A DNA stretch of 64,000 bases from Micromussa lordhowensis (GCA_964020085.1 OZ026606.1:7066783-7130782); one strand, 5' to 3'; shown: positions 26,941 through 38,524, counted from the first letter of the stretch. Notes: generated from the sequence alone by a model not told the origin. Made by a program: numbers and translations.

Positions 26941-27727
26941 TTTTAGTTCTTTTTTGTTTTGTAACAAAATACCTCGTAGTCAATGTGTCTGGGCTATGTT
27001 ACGAGTGGATGGATGAGTGGGTGAATGAGAGATGTCTGTATGTCACACCAATCAGATTGGGGCTACTATAAACAACCGATCATGTGTGTAAAGATTTCAT
27101 CCTGATTTTAGAATGGACATCTTTGTTTTTCTACAAACAGGTATTCTTGTATTGGCCTTATTCTGACATTTCCAATGCTGCATTTACTATGGTTAAGCCC
27201 AGGACTTTGTAAATGTGTTTCAAAAGAATTCAGAATTCGATAATCAGTTCAGGAATCATAGTCTTTGGCATACACCAACATGTCACCAAGGCTTGCTTTT
27301 CACATTGCATGAAATTTGTGAATAAAGTGAGTCTTATCCACTCAACAACCTTGTGATTTCTACAACAGAAACAAGTTATCTTAGTCAAAAGGCACTATTT
27401 GGGAAGGTGAGGGGGCTTACCTCTGTGATGGTATTTGCAAGGTTCCCATTAATATCATTTGCATTATGTGCAGTTCTGTAAAAAAAGGATGAAGTTCAAA
27501 CCATTTACAGTACTGGTATGTTTGCGCAAAATCTTTCAGTTTGTGAAAGTCAATTAAAATAGCGCTGTTAGCAGAGTAATACCATCTCATACTCATTTGA
27601 AGTGGTTTTCTCTATCAAAACTGAAGAAATTACTGACGTCTAGTTATGAATGAGAACACTGCTGAGTTTTGAAATTTGTTTTTGTTGCAGGTAAATGTTT
27701 AACACTTAATGACTGGTCCCTTGGGGA
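26941..27727. repeat. Intronic DNA with one dispersed repeat copy
   Basis: About 26990-27190 (GAATGAGAGATGTCTGTATG, CAATCAGATTGGGGCTAC, TTCTACAAACAGGTATTC) is a diverged copy of 46870-47080 and is related to 5158-5275 and 61565-61690. The remaining sequence shows nothing recognisable. Confidence 0.55.
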
Positions 27728-27816
27728 ACAGTGAATTTTGTTTCCCGAGAATCTCAATGTTTCCGGAGACGAAGTCAAGGGAACATTGAGATTTCAGAGA
27801 AACAAAATTCACTGTT
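27728..27816. repeat. Hairpin repeat, arms of about 37 bp
   Basis: AACAGTGAATTTTGTTTC at the left pairs with GAAACAAAATTCACTGTT at the right, and TCTCAATGTT pairs with AACATTGAGA, around a 14-bp loop. It looks like the end of an inverted-repeat transposon or a foldback unit. The flank at 27820-27990 is related to 60530-60650 and 60990-61015. Confidence 0.7.
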
Positions 27817-28152
27817 ACCCAGCTGACCCTGTAATTATGACGTCATCAGCAATGGTAAACTGCAGCTGTTTTGAGGTCAGATGTTAAATTTGGCATAGAA
27901 CTGTACAATTTCTGGTTTTGTGTCAAAAAATGATATCAAAAACAAATTGTGGGTATGATGTTTTGGTGGGAATTGCGTTGAATGAGAAGGTGATTGATTT
28001 ACTATAACCATCTTCCTTATGGGACTCAACAATAAATTTTCTTGCAAAATCATCAAATCATCTTGGCGTCACATAGTGATCTAATGACCTTTTCTTATTT
28101 TGTTCGTGATTTGTACTTGGAGAATGTGAGACGATGTTTGGTGCAAATTCCT

Positions 28153-29790
28153 TAAAGTGCTACTATGATCAAATTTTTACCCCTTATCACATAGAATTCT
28201 ACAAAAGATTAAAAGCGCCGTTTTACCGTTTACAAATATCTGCATTGGTTCAGTTCATTTCAATTTAAAGTGCCACTATGATCAAATTTTTACCCCTTGA
28301 TTTTTTTGGTTAATCACATAGCATTATACGAAGGATCAAAAACGCCGTTTACCGTTTACAAATATCTGCATTGGTTCAGGAGATATTTAAGTTTGAAAAA
28401 TGAGTAAAATATGCAAATGAGATTACTGATGACGTCATACACTCAACCAAATATTACATGAAGTATATCAATAGCGCTATCTCGGTCAATTTGCAGCAGA
28501 AACCATTGAAACTTGGTAGGCTAATAGTTCTAAATGCAACACATCCACAGCTATAACAATTTCCGTTCCCATGGCAACCCACTCTTTTCCAGTCCCTCTA
28601 GCCTGATATCTATATTTTAGTGATTTTAAGCTTGGAAAACATTACACAAGGCTACGAACTCAACCTAATGTTTTTATATGCTTGCTGGATTATGCAGATG
28701 AGGAGCCATTGGCAAATATCAATATAGAACCCTAAAAGTGGTCAGAAAAGTCTTTAATATTGTGGAGGTCTGGAACCTAGTATGTTGCCATGGTAACAAC
28801 ATTGGTAAGCTCATATTGCAGAGCACCTCTAGTAGAATCTTACTGTAAAAATTCAAACATTTATTATACAAATTGACTGAGATAACCTTGTTTATCATAT
28901 TTGATCAAAATGCGGTTGAGTGTATGACGTCATCACTTGGCTAATTTGCATTTTTTAAAAACTTGAATATCTCTGGATCGAAAAGAGATATTTGAAAACA
29001 GTAAACAGCATTTTTACTCTTGCACAGACTACTTGTTTATGTCTTAAAATGGCTCGGATTTGAAGGATGCGATTTTCGTCATAGTGGCACTTTAAAAAAT
29101 GAGTAAAATATGCAAATGAGATTACTGATGACATCATACACTCAACCAAACATTACATGAAGTATATAAATAGCGCTATCTCGGTCAATTTGCAGCAGAA
29201 AGCATTGAAACTTGGTAGGCCAACAGTTCTAAATGCAACACATCCACAGCTGTAACAATTTCCGTTCCCATGGCAACCCACTCTTTTCCAGTCCCCTCTA
29301 GCCTGATATCAATATTTTGGCGATTTTAAGCTTGGAAAACACTAAACAAAGGCTATGAACTCAACGTGTTTATTTGCTTGCTGGATTATGCAGATGAGGC
29401 ACCATTGGCAAATATCAATATAGAACCCTAAAAGTGAAGAAAAGTCTTTAATATTGTGGAGGTCTGGAACCTAGTATGTTGCCATGGTAACAAAAATTGT
29501 TCAGCTCATATTGCAGAGCACCTCTAGTAGAATCTTACTGTAAAAATTCAAACATTTATTATACAAATTGACTGAGATATCCTTGTTTATCATATTTGAT
29601 CAAAATGCGGTTGAGTGTATGACGTCATCACTTGGCTAATTTGCATATGTTATAAACTTGAATATCTCTGGAACGAAAAGAGATATTTGAAAACAGTAAA
29701 CACTATTTTAACTCTTGTATAGACTACTTGTTTATGTCTTAAAATGGCTCAGATTTGAAGGATGCGATTTTCGTCATAGTGGCACTTTAA
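28153..29790. repeat. Tandem array of an inverted-repeat element (MITE-like)
   Basis: Termini TTAAAGTGCCACTATGATCA (28264) and TCATAGTGGCACTTTAA (about 29083 and 29774) are inverted. Inner arms also pair: GATGACGTCATACACTCAACC with GGTTGAGTGTATGACGTCATC. A block starting TGAGTAAAATATGCAAATGAG at 28401 is repeated at 29100, a period of 699 bp, giving two nearly full copies. A short truncated terminus lies at 28153. Terminal TTAA suggests a piggyBac-type or similar target preference. Confidence 0.75.
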
Positions 29791-31052
29791 ATAGAAGTGT
29801 TTCTACGGGGTGACAAGCCTTGTCACATCAAGTTGAAACACATGGAAATGTTTTGAATTTTGATCATAGCAACTAGTAAAAGCGTGTCAAACCCCCTTTC
29901 CCCCTTTCAATTTTGGAGAATGGCAAAATGCATTCATATGTCTGTTCTAAGTGTTTTGTCAACATTGCTCTGGGGTGGCGAGGGCCAAAATGCATGAAAA
30001 CTGATGTGTTTCAACAATCATGACAAGGCTTGTAGTTTCCCTTGACTCGTCAAAGTTTTGAAATTTGTGGCTTTGTCTGAAGTTGGGATGATTTGTCAAG
30101 TCATCTGTTATCTGTTGGTTGGTTATCTGTACATTATTGTCTCTAGTTGATTGTTGTTGCCACTTATCAAACAATTGACAAAGGAAGTGTTCCCTTTTCT
30201 TCAGTCTCTTTTGTTAGTTGAATGCTGGTGTTCTGTTCATGCAGGTGTCCATGAAAAGTGTCAATGTTGTCTTTGTGTATGAAGATAAAGAGTTGTCAAC
30301 GTTGTACGCAGCCAAAGCAGTATCAGTTGTTATCAAGTTGCAGAGGCATATTTTCAATGTATTTCAATTGCCGTAACAGCAATGGAGCCCCATGGTTGTT
30401 TGGTTATTCTACGTTGACACCACTTTTACCACCTGCAGTATAATTTATGCACCAGGTCAGCTTAAGCCAAGACAAGAGCTGCTAGGTCAATGGATTTCCT
30501 TAATTGGAATTAGACACTCGAGATGAAAAGATACCATAAATAAGCAACAAACATAAGTTATTTATTGGCTTATGGTCGGTCCATAATTATAACCTCAGAC
30601 TTGAAAATGGTGCCCTTGGCCCGCATTTCCAAGACCTCAATCACAGTTTTTCGTGATACAGACATCCCAGCCGTCAGATAACATAATTATATATGTTTTC
30701 CTCGTTTAAATACCAGGTCCCAAATAAATGCTGGGTCTGCCTGGTAGTTTTGTAAATTAATAAGACCCTCAAGGAATTTATATTCAAGGTACACTGTATA
30801 GATAAACTTTAAGTATAATTGAAGATCTTAAACCTTCAAAAATAACGAATAAAAACTCTAATAAACTAAAGGCTCAAATAAACAGCATAAGTCGTGTAAA
30901 TGCCTGATCCATGAAGCCAAGTTTGAAATAAATGCTTGCACTGTTTAATCAAGAAAATATGGTGTAAGAGATGCAAAAATATGTAGACAAATGGATTTGG
31001 GCAGATTTGACAGGATTTGCTAACAAGTAGCTTTTGTTTTTGTATTTTTAAG
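29791..31052. other. Intronic DNA up to the splice acceptor
   Basis: No gene recognised. The last 25 bp are T-rich (CTTTTGTTTTTGTATTTTTAAG), a good acceptor ending at 31052. Confidence 0.5.
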
Positions 31053-32939
31053 CCTATGGCATTGAGTCAAGTTGGTGGAGCTCCTACTATAAAACGAAGC
31101 CAGGTTAGCATCCTACAACGGATCAACATGAACGCAGTCAGAGGATTAAAGCTTGATGTACCAGATGCTCTGCAGCGTTTGACAAAGCTTGAACAAGCTG
31201 TAAATGGAGTAGTTCAAAGACTTTTAAACTTTGTCACAGTCACATGGAGGAATCCTACAGTTCTCAAGCCTCAGCTAGCAGATATCAGGGACATTGCCGG
31301 TAAGGCAAAGGTAGCCTTGAGATTACTAACCGAATTTGCTCTCAGTTCTTTGGTCAATGCAAGAAATCGTCCAAACCAGGAAGTTAGTGGGAAGCTAAGC
31401 AGAGCAGTAGAGCCATTACTGGAGACATATTATGCAGTGAAGTTGGCATTGCAAAAACTTGATGACAATGGCTGGGATGTTGCTCTGGACAAAGGTGACA
31501 AAACACATGATGAACTTGATCTGATTATGGTTCATATCCGTTCTGTTCCTGAAAACTCACACATTTTAGCGGCAATTATCCGCACTGCTGCAACAATACT
31601 GTACAACACTCCATCCAAGAAGAACAAAGTAGAGCCGACCTCACACAGCTCTAAGAAATCAAATGAAGAGTACCAAGCTCAAACACTAAAGAAAAGCAAA
31701 ATGTCTGTGGTGGAATCAGAACAGTTGGAAGTCATAAAAGACACTGTTGACACTAATTACAAACATTCAGCTAATGGTGGGAAGTGGAGTCCTTCAACTG
31801 TGCGACGTGTCTGTGGCATGGACACACCCAAGCGGAATAGTAATGGCAGTGAGAGACTTGCTGTTGCATGTGATGAAGAAAACGTGGCACCAAAGCTTCC
31901 ATTACGTTTGCAGTCAGTTAAAGGCAAGCAGATAGATTCTGTTTTAGAAGAGTCAAAATCCCCACCACCACCTCCCCAGAGAAAAGATAGCAGTGAAAAG
32001 TGTCAACATCTGAGGCAGAAAAGCATTGACAAGTTTCCTCATGAAGCAGCACATGGGCAAACATCAGGACCACCTCCAAAGCCAAAGTTAGACAGGAGAA
32101 ACACGTCAAGGAAGAGTTATAAGATTCCTTTGTATTCTGAGCAAAGACATGATAAAGGGGACATTATTTGGAGAGAGCATAGGAGTGAAACAGAGCCATC
32201 AACACCCAGACGGAAATGCAATTCAGATCCAACACAGTTACATGACAAGAAAAATACAGAAGAAGACCAAACATTGTCAGAGAAACACAAATTAGCAACT
32301 TTGATGAAACAGAGCACAGTTCACATCTCAGACTCGGATTTGCCACAAAGTTTAAAACAATCAAAGGATGGCCAGTCATGGGGCATCAAACTTGAAGAGA
32401 GAGGAAATTTGTCCTTACATGGTGACAGCTCAGTCATTAAACCACTGCAGCATCATCTTCTCTTAAATCTGAGGAAAGACAATGGTACATCAAATGGATG
32501 TATGGTGTCTTTGAATGATCGAGAACTTTTGGAATTCTATAAATATGAGATTGATGCACAATTATTTGTGTTGAGTGAAGCTGTGAAAGGTTTTTTTGCT
32601 GTTGTTGACAAGAATGAAAGTCCCAAGGTGTTTGTGTCCAGTAGCAAGTTTATTGTGCTGAGTGCACATAAATTTGTCTACATTGGTGACACTTTAAGTA
32701 AGAGAATTAAACATGGTGATCTGAGAAGCGAAGTGGCAGCTGTGACTAATAAACTGTCAAACTGCATCAAGAGTTTAGTGACTGCAACAAAATCTGCAGC
32801 ACTGCAGTATCCAGCGTCAAATGCCATGCGCCAGATGGGTGAAGCTGTAGTTGTCATTAACAATGTTGCTGTTGAACTGTATCAGATTGTGAAGAAAACC
32901 ACAAAGAGTTCCCAAGACAACTTTGGGCACAAGCTGTAA
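31053..32939 (+). CDS. Cas-family scaffold, terminal exon (serine-rich and C-terminal domains)
   Basis: The exon adds 628 residues in phase 0. Residues about 15-190 form the helical serine-rich region (LDVPDALQRLTKLEQAV, WRNP, AKVALRLLTEFALSSLV, RSVPENSHILAAIIRTAATILY), matching the four-helix bundle of p130Cas. A long charged linker holds a poly-Pro site (KSPPPPPQRKDSS, about 304-316). The end (about 490-628: LLEFYKYEID, VFVSSSKFIVLSAHKFVYIGDTLSKR, ATKSAALQYP) is the Cas C-terminal FAT-like domain, which targets focal adhesions and binds NSP/SH2D3 proteins. I see no YDYVHL-type Src-binding motif in the linker, unlike vertebrate BCAR1. The upstream ATGs in this frame lie in the intron. No canonical AATAAA was found close behind the TAA. 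Confidence 0.85.
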   Translation, partial: PMALSQVGGAPTIKRSQVSILQRINMNAVRGLKLDVPDALQRLTKLEQAVNGVVQRLLNFVTVTWRNPTVLKPQLADIRDIAGKAKVALRLLTEFALSSLVNARNRPNQEVSGKLSRAVEPLLETYYAVKLALQKLDDNGWDVALDKGDKTHDELDLIMVHIRSVPENSHILAAIIRTAATILYNTPSKKNKVEPTSHSSKKSNEEYQAQTLKKSKMSVVESEQLEVIKDTVDTNYKHSANGGKWSPSTVRRVCGMDTPKRNSNGSERLAVACDEENVAPKLPLRLQSVKGKQIDSVLEESKSPPPPPQRKDSSEKCQHLRQKSIDKFPHEAAHGQTSGPPPKPKLDRRNTSRKSYKIPLYSEQRHDKGDIIWREHRSETEPSTPRRKCNSDPTQLHDKKNTEEDQTLSEKHKLATLMKQSTVHISDSDLPQSLKQSKDGQSWGIKLEERGNLSLHGDSSVIKPLQHHLLLNLRKDNGTSNGCMVSLNDRELLEFYKYEIDAQLFVLSEAVKGFFAVVDKNESPKVFVSSSKFIVLSAHKFVYIGDTLSKRIKHGDLRSEVAAVTNKLSNCIKSLVTATKSAALQYPASNAMRQMGEAVVVINNVAVELYQIVKKTTKSSQDNFGHKL

Positions 32940-33269
32940 ATGTGTCTTGTTTGTTTTAATGGTAGAAATGTTTGGAGTCAATCAGTTACAACTTAGATAA
33001 TCTCCTTGAATGAAACTTAACAGACATTGTTCTAGACAATGCATTAAGGAAAAAAAAACATTTAAACTGAAATTGTACCCCAAATGTGAAGGCAAAAAGA
33101 TTTATACTTAACAAAATACTGTTTACCAGAAGTTGATTATCCCCCATACTCACTCTTAAAGAATGAGAAATAGACAGTGTTTTTGACTTCTGGTTCTTCT
33201 GGCTGGGGTTAAAACAGTTAGGGGCTAATCAACTTGTGGGCTAAACGACCGGTCACTCTTGTAGCAATT
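32940..33269. other. 3' flank / untranslated region of the Cas gene
   Basis: Contains no ORF or repeat that I recognise. Confidence 0.4.
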
Positions 33270-34018
33270 TAACACCAAAAGTTGCAGTATTTGAAGTCTG
33301 GTCAAGCAGTGGGTAGCCTGGGTCAAAGACAGTCTGCTCTGACGCTTGACTATAGAGGATCTTGTGACATGTCCAGTTGTACTTGCCTAGTTCCTCTATG
33401 GCCTAGGCTTTCACGGTCAATTGACTTCAGTGGCGTATCTGGGACAATGTCACCAGAAAAAAATCGTTCCCATGATATTTGGAAAGGGTTAGTCCCTTTG
33501 CCTATCAGAGCTCTCTTCACTAGGTCAAATGAAATTCACAGGTGCAACACAATGCATGCTGCAAAAGGAAATTATCTTTGGAAAGAAGTTAAATTGGAAA
33601 ATTTCAAATGCTCTTGTTCAAGAACTGGAGCGATATTATGGAATCAAATTTCTACAAACTGGAGAGATGTATTGAAACCAATTTTTAAGAAAAATCTTTA
33701 GTTGAGACTCTTTCAGATAAGGGTGACTATGGTATGTTGAAGTCAACACCCTGACTCAAATTCTTAAATTAGTACCCGATTAATTTTAACCCATTGTTTA
33801 GCTTATCTCTGGTTAGTCAAAGCTCCTAGTATCAATATTATGTAAATGATAACCAGTCAAAGATATAGTTTGTAATGCTTTGTAAGAAATAGTTGGATAG
33901 TAAGCTTATTGCATATTAATGAAATAAGATAAATATAGACATGCCCCTTCTAGATTATAAAGTGTTGATGTAAATTATTGAAAAAGGAATAAAGTTTTTG
34001 TTGTTGTTGTTGTTGTTG
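33270..34018 (+). mobile_element. 5'-truncated non-LTR retrotransposon, 3' end
   Basis: The open frame to 33701 ends in a segment typical of the tail of LINE reverse-transcriptase proteins (VPLPIRALFTRSNEI, HRCNTMHAAKGNYLW, CSRTGAILWNQIS, FKKNL). It is followed by a non-coding 3' region and ends with AATAAAG then a (TTG)n run at 33999-34018, as in CR1/L2-like elements. The upstream part is not recognised and the RT core is missing, so this is a dead copy. Confidence 0.6.
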
Positions 34019-34296
34019 AAATATTGAGGCTTAGTAACTGTGCAATATGCCATGCAAGCCAAGGAGAGGGTAGAATTGCGTGGGGGGAGGGGGGGGGGGG
34101 GTGGTGGTATCATCTACAAGAAAAATAGCCCAAAACACACTTGCTCAAATAAGACCAAGAATGCCCCTTTGCATGCCCGATTAATGAACATGTTGCTTTT
34201 CCTTATAAACACTTTACGAGTTGTTAAATTTGCCAAGTTAAGGGTACTTTTGTTGGCCAGAAATCCTATTTACCTGTATATGGGTTATTGACAGTG

Positions 34297-34419
34297 CTTG
34301 TTCGGTCAAGATGGATGGATATTGGCCAAGTTCTTTTTTTTGGATGTTTATGGACCAAGATGGAGTCCACTTGCAAAAAAAAGAACAAGGCCAATATCCA
34401 ACCATCTTGACCAGACAAG
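34297..34419. repeat. Hairpin element with about 40-bp arms
   Basis: GCTTGTTCGGTCAAGATGG and GGATATTGGCCAAGTTCTTT on the left pair with AAAGAACAAGGCCAATATCC and CCATCTTGACCAGACAAGC on the right. The inter-arm sequence is about 30 bp. Confidence 0.7.
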
Positions 34420-34953
34420 CTTGGTCAATAAAGGATTTATTATATGGCTTGTGGGGAAATTTTTCTTTTGGGACACTGCAGGTAGTCCAAAGTGGGTGAG
34501 ATAGCTCCATCTTGCCTGCTCTGGTAGCCAACCACAGCACAGGATTTGATTCATCTTGCCCACTCAAGGCACTAGCCATATAATAATAGACATTTCTGAT
34601 TCCTTAAATTGCCTGATTTGACAGTTCTCTTTAACTTTTGCCTTCATGAATATGACAATGAAATGATGGTGATCTCAAAATGGTATTCCATTTCTAGTTT
34701 AATGATTTCTTGTGGATAGCTTTTAACCTCGCGGCTTGAGAAACTGAAGTTATGAATGGTCTGCTTCCCAGATTTTGAGAGATTTGTAACATGATAATGA
34801 TAGAGGGATATATTTCCAACTAAAATGTTGAGAATTGTTCAGGAAATGTGTTCAAGAAGAACAACCTCTGGCATTACTTTTTCTGTTAATTTTTCTTCCA
34901 CAATGATCACATTGCCTTGGCTTATCCTTGATCACTCAGTTTTCTGCTAAGTT

Positions 34954-35272
34954 TCAGGTGTCAGTTGCCATTAGATGGTGAACGGGCTGAGTGAGAGGAA
35001 AGATCATTCTGCCCATGAGAGTTTGATGAACTGTTGCCTCTACCAGAATTCTTTCTGCTTGTGTTTTTCTTAATATTCTGAGGCTGGATGGCTTTGGAAA
35101 CTTTTTCAGCCAGTTCACCAACAAAGTTAAATTCCTTGGCTTTAGATTCACCAAAGAGGAACTTCTGCAGAAAATCAGAATGTTTACCGAGCTCAGTGAT
35201 GTCAGTAATATGGGTAGGCTTAACAATATCCTGAACGTCTATGTTTGTAAACTCGCCTAATCTTGTTCCCAA
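34954..35272 (-). CDS. Uncharacterised ORF, possibly a transposon fragment
   Basis: A 103-codon frame starts MGTRLGEFTNIDVQDIVKPT, has a helical middle (FLQKFLFGESKAKEFNFVGELAEKV) and ends in a Ser/Asn-rich tail. It sits among repeats beside a foldback element and a degraded helicase. It may be part of a gag-like or accessory transposon protein, but I do not recognise a family. Confidence 0.3.
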
Positions 35273-35404
35273 ATCTCAGACCTGGGAACGAGATTAAAAC
35301 TCGCCATGAAACGATCCCCTTGGGGATGCAGGCGTCTCATGCGATCATCATCATGTCCAAGCCCGTAGACTCGTGATGAGATAAAGTATCGCCATTCATG
35401 ATCT

Positions 35405-36108
35405 GGTTTGAAAACGGATTTTGATAGAGTAAGACCCGCTGATCACTGCTAGCTACGTCGTAGAGCCGAATTGTGGTATAGGTGTCGAGTTAAGGGGTGT
35501 TTTTTACTACGTTTTCTTCCCATATCTTTAATATACGTGTAGAAAAATCAATGATATGACACAACACCATGTTAGACAAGTCGCTAACTGGAAAAAAAAA
35601 TTACGTCACGTGACTCCTTGGGCTTTGCAAATGCCTTGAAAATCCTTAAAATCGCAATAAACAATGTTGAAATACAATATGAATATATTTTTTGAAACGA
35701 TATGACTTATGGCATTTTCCTATGTTTAGAGAACAATCGCCGATTTCGGATCTTTTTTATTGTCATTTATTTTTGTAAGCTGGGAAAAAATATCTTGTCT
35801 AAAGTTAGGAGCCCGATTTATTTTGATCTTGATTTCCACAAATGCAACGTTTGCCCGAGAAATGTTTTTAATCGGAAAAATGTCCCAGAAAAAATACTTT
35901 CAAAATGCAGCCTCGCTTCCATGTCAGTGTAAAAAGACAAAAAACGGTATTATTAATTGGCGATTGTTCTCTAAACATAAGAAAATGCCATAAGTCATCG
36001 TTTCAAAAAATATATTCCCTTAACTCGACACCTATACCACAATTCGGCTCTACGACGTAGCTAGCAGTGATCAGCGGGTCTTACTCTATCAAAATCCGTT
36101 TTCAAACC
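35405..36108. mobile_element. Foldback/MITE element with long nested inverted repeats
   Basis: Outer arms 35405-35495 and 36018-36108 are near-perfect inverted copies (GGTTTGAAAACGGATTTTGA ... TCAAAATCCGTTTTCAAACC). Inner arms about 35690-35745 and 35958-36010 also pair (ATGACTTATGGCATTTTC with its complement). About 190 bp between outer and inner arm on the left is absent on the right. No coding capacity is seen. Confidence 0.8.
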
Positions 36109-36399
36109 TTTTCTAACTCGTGGGCCCAACAAAACGCAATTTTCACGGTCCTGGCTACCCGACTAATCGCTAAAATCCTTAACACAAAAAACTGCAAACC
36201 AAACTTCTTTTCGCAAAGTGAAAATGGCTGCCGGTTCAATACTGTCGCTGGGATTGCCTGGACCATATATGGCATGTTTGTCCTTTTGGGGAAAATTTCT
36301 TCGCGCCAAATATTTTCGCTTTTAATGACTTTGGTATTTTTTAGATATTTAGGGCCAAGACCAGCCCAGAAGGCTCGTGAGATACAACATGGCGTCTGG

Positions 36400-37260
36400 T
36401 TTTCTGAATATCTTCTCTAAAAGCTGATAAAGCTCAGATTAAGGCTTTGGACATTATAGTTGGGGACACGTCTGATGATCTCAAGAAACAAATGAAAAAC
36501 AAAATCCCTGATGATCCAACAAAGACAATGGGTTCATATTCGCTAGTGGCAGTAGCAACTGCAGCAAAATACGACTTGACAACTAATATTGATGTGACTG
36601 ACGGACTCACCAGTGGTGCAGAGTGTGTCATAGAATACATAGACTACAGAGTTGAAAATTCTACCAGACCAAGTATTATGTGGAACTCATTTCCACATCT
36701 TGGCATTGACAGGAACCAGCGTAGAGAAAATGCACATTTGTACAAGGCAACCGTATAAATAGAAATTGGACACCAGTATTGGAAGTAACAAGACAATTTC
36801 GAGTCAATAAGGCAAGTCCAAATTCACCGGCGCCAATTTCCACTTAGATCCGCTGCTTTCACCGTTGTCAAGGCAACACATTAAACGAGGCAGTTGTTGA
36901 TTTTCCAGCATCCACAAGAGAGCACATGCATTATGTTGGCTTGAGCCATGTACGAAGCAGCTCTGCACTGCCTATTCTTAATTTGAATGAAAACAAAATA
37001 AAAGTTGGTGAAAAAGTTAAAAGTGAAATGAGTAGACTAAGAACACAAGTAAGCCTCGTGCCTTTAGCAGTGTTACAGACCGACAATTTACACCAAACAA
37101 AACCAATCTTGTTTCAGAATGAGAGGTCTCTGTACCTTCACATAGATGTGTGAAGTGATTACAACATTCAAAAGCCGATGTCAACATTTTTGTTGAACCA
37201 AAACTTTGCTGTTAGATAGAGATGATAAATATCAGCTAAGTGAATTTACTCTAATTAGAA
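36400..37260 (+). pseudogene. Degraded PIF1-like helicase remnant (Helitron/Helentron type)
   Basis: The frame at 36447-36758 contains NIDVTDGLTSGAECVIEYIDYRVENSTRPSI-type sequence, as found in the C-terminal half of transposon PIF1 helicases. Later, in shifting frames, come ALCWLEPC/HYVGLSHVRSS (about 36926-36980), a helicase motif VI-like segment, and NIFVEPKLC near 37180, which resembles an endonuclease start. Many stops and shifts show it is dead. The assignment rests on motif memory. Confidence 0.45.
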
Positions 37261-37600
37261 AACACCAAGAGATGACACGCTGAAAAAGTTTGGGGGAACG
37301 CTGAGTTTATTGAAAGAATAAAATAACCCCCCGGGAGGGAAGGGTGGGTAAAACGAACAACGAGAGGCCGCAAATGACCTTTGGAACATCAGGAGATAAG
37401 TTGACCCAGGAGAAACTTGACACTGCCTACAGACATGACCGCCAACAAAAGGGAGTGTGTTCCTAATTACACGCTTTGACAAGGTCAAAACCACCAAATT
37501 AGAAAACATCAAGAGATGACACGTTAAAAAAGTTTGGGGCAACACTGAGTTTATTGAAAACAAGCACGGAAGAAAAAATAAAATAACCCCAAACCCATGG
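37255..37600. repeat. Direct repeat pair, 244-bp period
   Basis: TTAGAAAACACCAAGAGATG (37255) recurs as TTAGAAAACATCAAGAGATG (37499), each followed by GACACG..AAAAAGTTTGGGG and GAGTTTATTGAAA. They lie just 3' of the tyrosine-recombinase remnant and could be terminal repeats of that element. Confidence 0.65.
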
Positions 37601-37619
37601 GAAGAAAAAAAATTATGAA

Positions 37620-38496
37620 AGTTATAAAGAGATGTGGGAAAGACGGGTGGATATGGAGCGCAGGATGTCAAGTTTCTTCTGCGTAGACAGCTTGAGATAA
37701 ATTACCCGGTAGACAAGCGTCGCTTTGCCAGTCACCTTGTGCTTTGATAAACTCGGAAGGCGCACCGCAATTAAATGCAAAAGTAGTGTCCCCTTGACGA
37801 AAACTGTGAGACGAAAATTGTTTAGGATTGAAACCCACAGCACGCACGCATGCTTTGAAAAAACAATTGAAATGAGAAGCAAGAACAGGCTTAATAACAC
37901 TGCCTTCAGAAACCATAAACACGGGCGACTCTAAGGGTGCGGGAACTAAAGGAAAAATAATTTTTAAGCGCAGAAACTGGGCACAGAATAGAATTAGGAA
38001 TGAGTGGTAACAGAATTTCTAAAACGCGCTGATGAAACTGGATGGTCTTAGTTCTATAAACTCGTAAAACCGCACCAGCGGCGGAGAACGATACGTCCGA
38101 ACACGTTAAAAAATAAGCCTCACTAAAACCCAAGTCGGACAACTTATAAGGAACTAAGTTGGAAATTCGAAGAAACGAGAAGAAAGCGACTAAAAAGGCA
38201 GCATGCATGCAAACGTGCAATGAGTTTGCCCAATCGAAAAATTGAAAACAATTTAGAAGCATGTCAATAGTGACTGGACGAGTGATACGAACAGAATCAC
38301 TCATGACACGGCGTAGCGCCCGCAGGGTGAGAAAGGCATCATATTCATGCATGAAGGAAAGATCGGCACCCAGTGACCTATTGATATGCTTCAAAATATT
38401 GATGTAATTAATTACTGAACTGTAACAGGATAATGAACGCGAAAGAAAAACTAAATAGGCTAAAAAAGACCGTTTTGAAACTGGAAACGGAGCCAA
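37620..38496 (-). pseudogene. Tyrosine recombinase of a DIRS-like or Crypton-like element, broken
   Basis: Two overlapping frames on the minus strand form one recombinase. The upstream part (37906-38496) has the box I region (FFSFLRISNLVPYK). The downstream part (37668-37922 frame) has box II (HSFRQGDTTFAF, HxxR) and GDWQSD, typical of YR elements. A frameshift lies near 37910-37920. Past GDWQSDACL the expected Tyr region is disrupted, so catalysis is unlikely. YR elements integrate circular DNA without target duplication. Confidence 0.65.
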
Positions 38497-38524
38497 GTTA
38501 TAATATTCACAAAATAAAATGTAG

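Larger units (their letters stand above)
517..31052 (+). other. Long intron of the Cas-family gene
   Basis: The interval lies between a phase-0 donor (CAG/GTTTGT at 516/517) and a phase-0 acceptor (T-rich tract then AG at 31051-31052). I saw no further Cas-like exon inside, though a very small exon cannot be excluded. The interval is filled by repeats and by a whole Polinton, most of whose genes run opposite to the host gene. Transcriptome reads joining 516 to 31053 would confirm it. Confidence 0.65.

Noticed and set aside
33282..33701. Independent host gene
   Set aside because: The C-terminal part matches LINE reverse-transcriptase tails and is followed by a LINE-type 3' end.
34040..34130. 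Gly-rich ORF
   Set aside because: Translation of a poly-G run.
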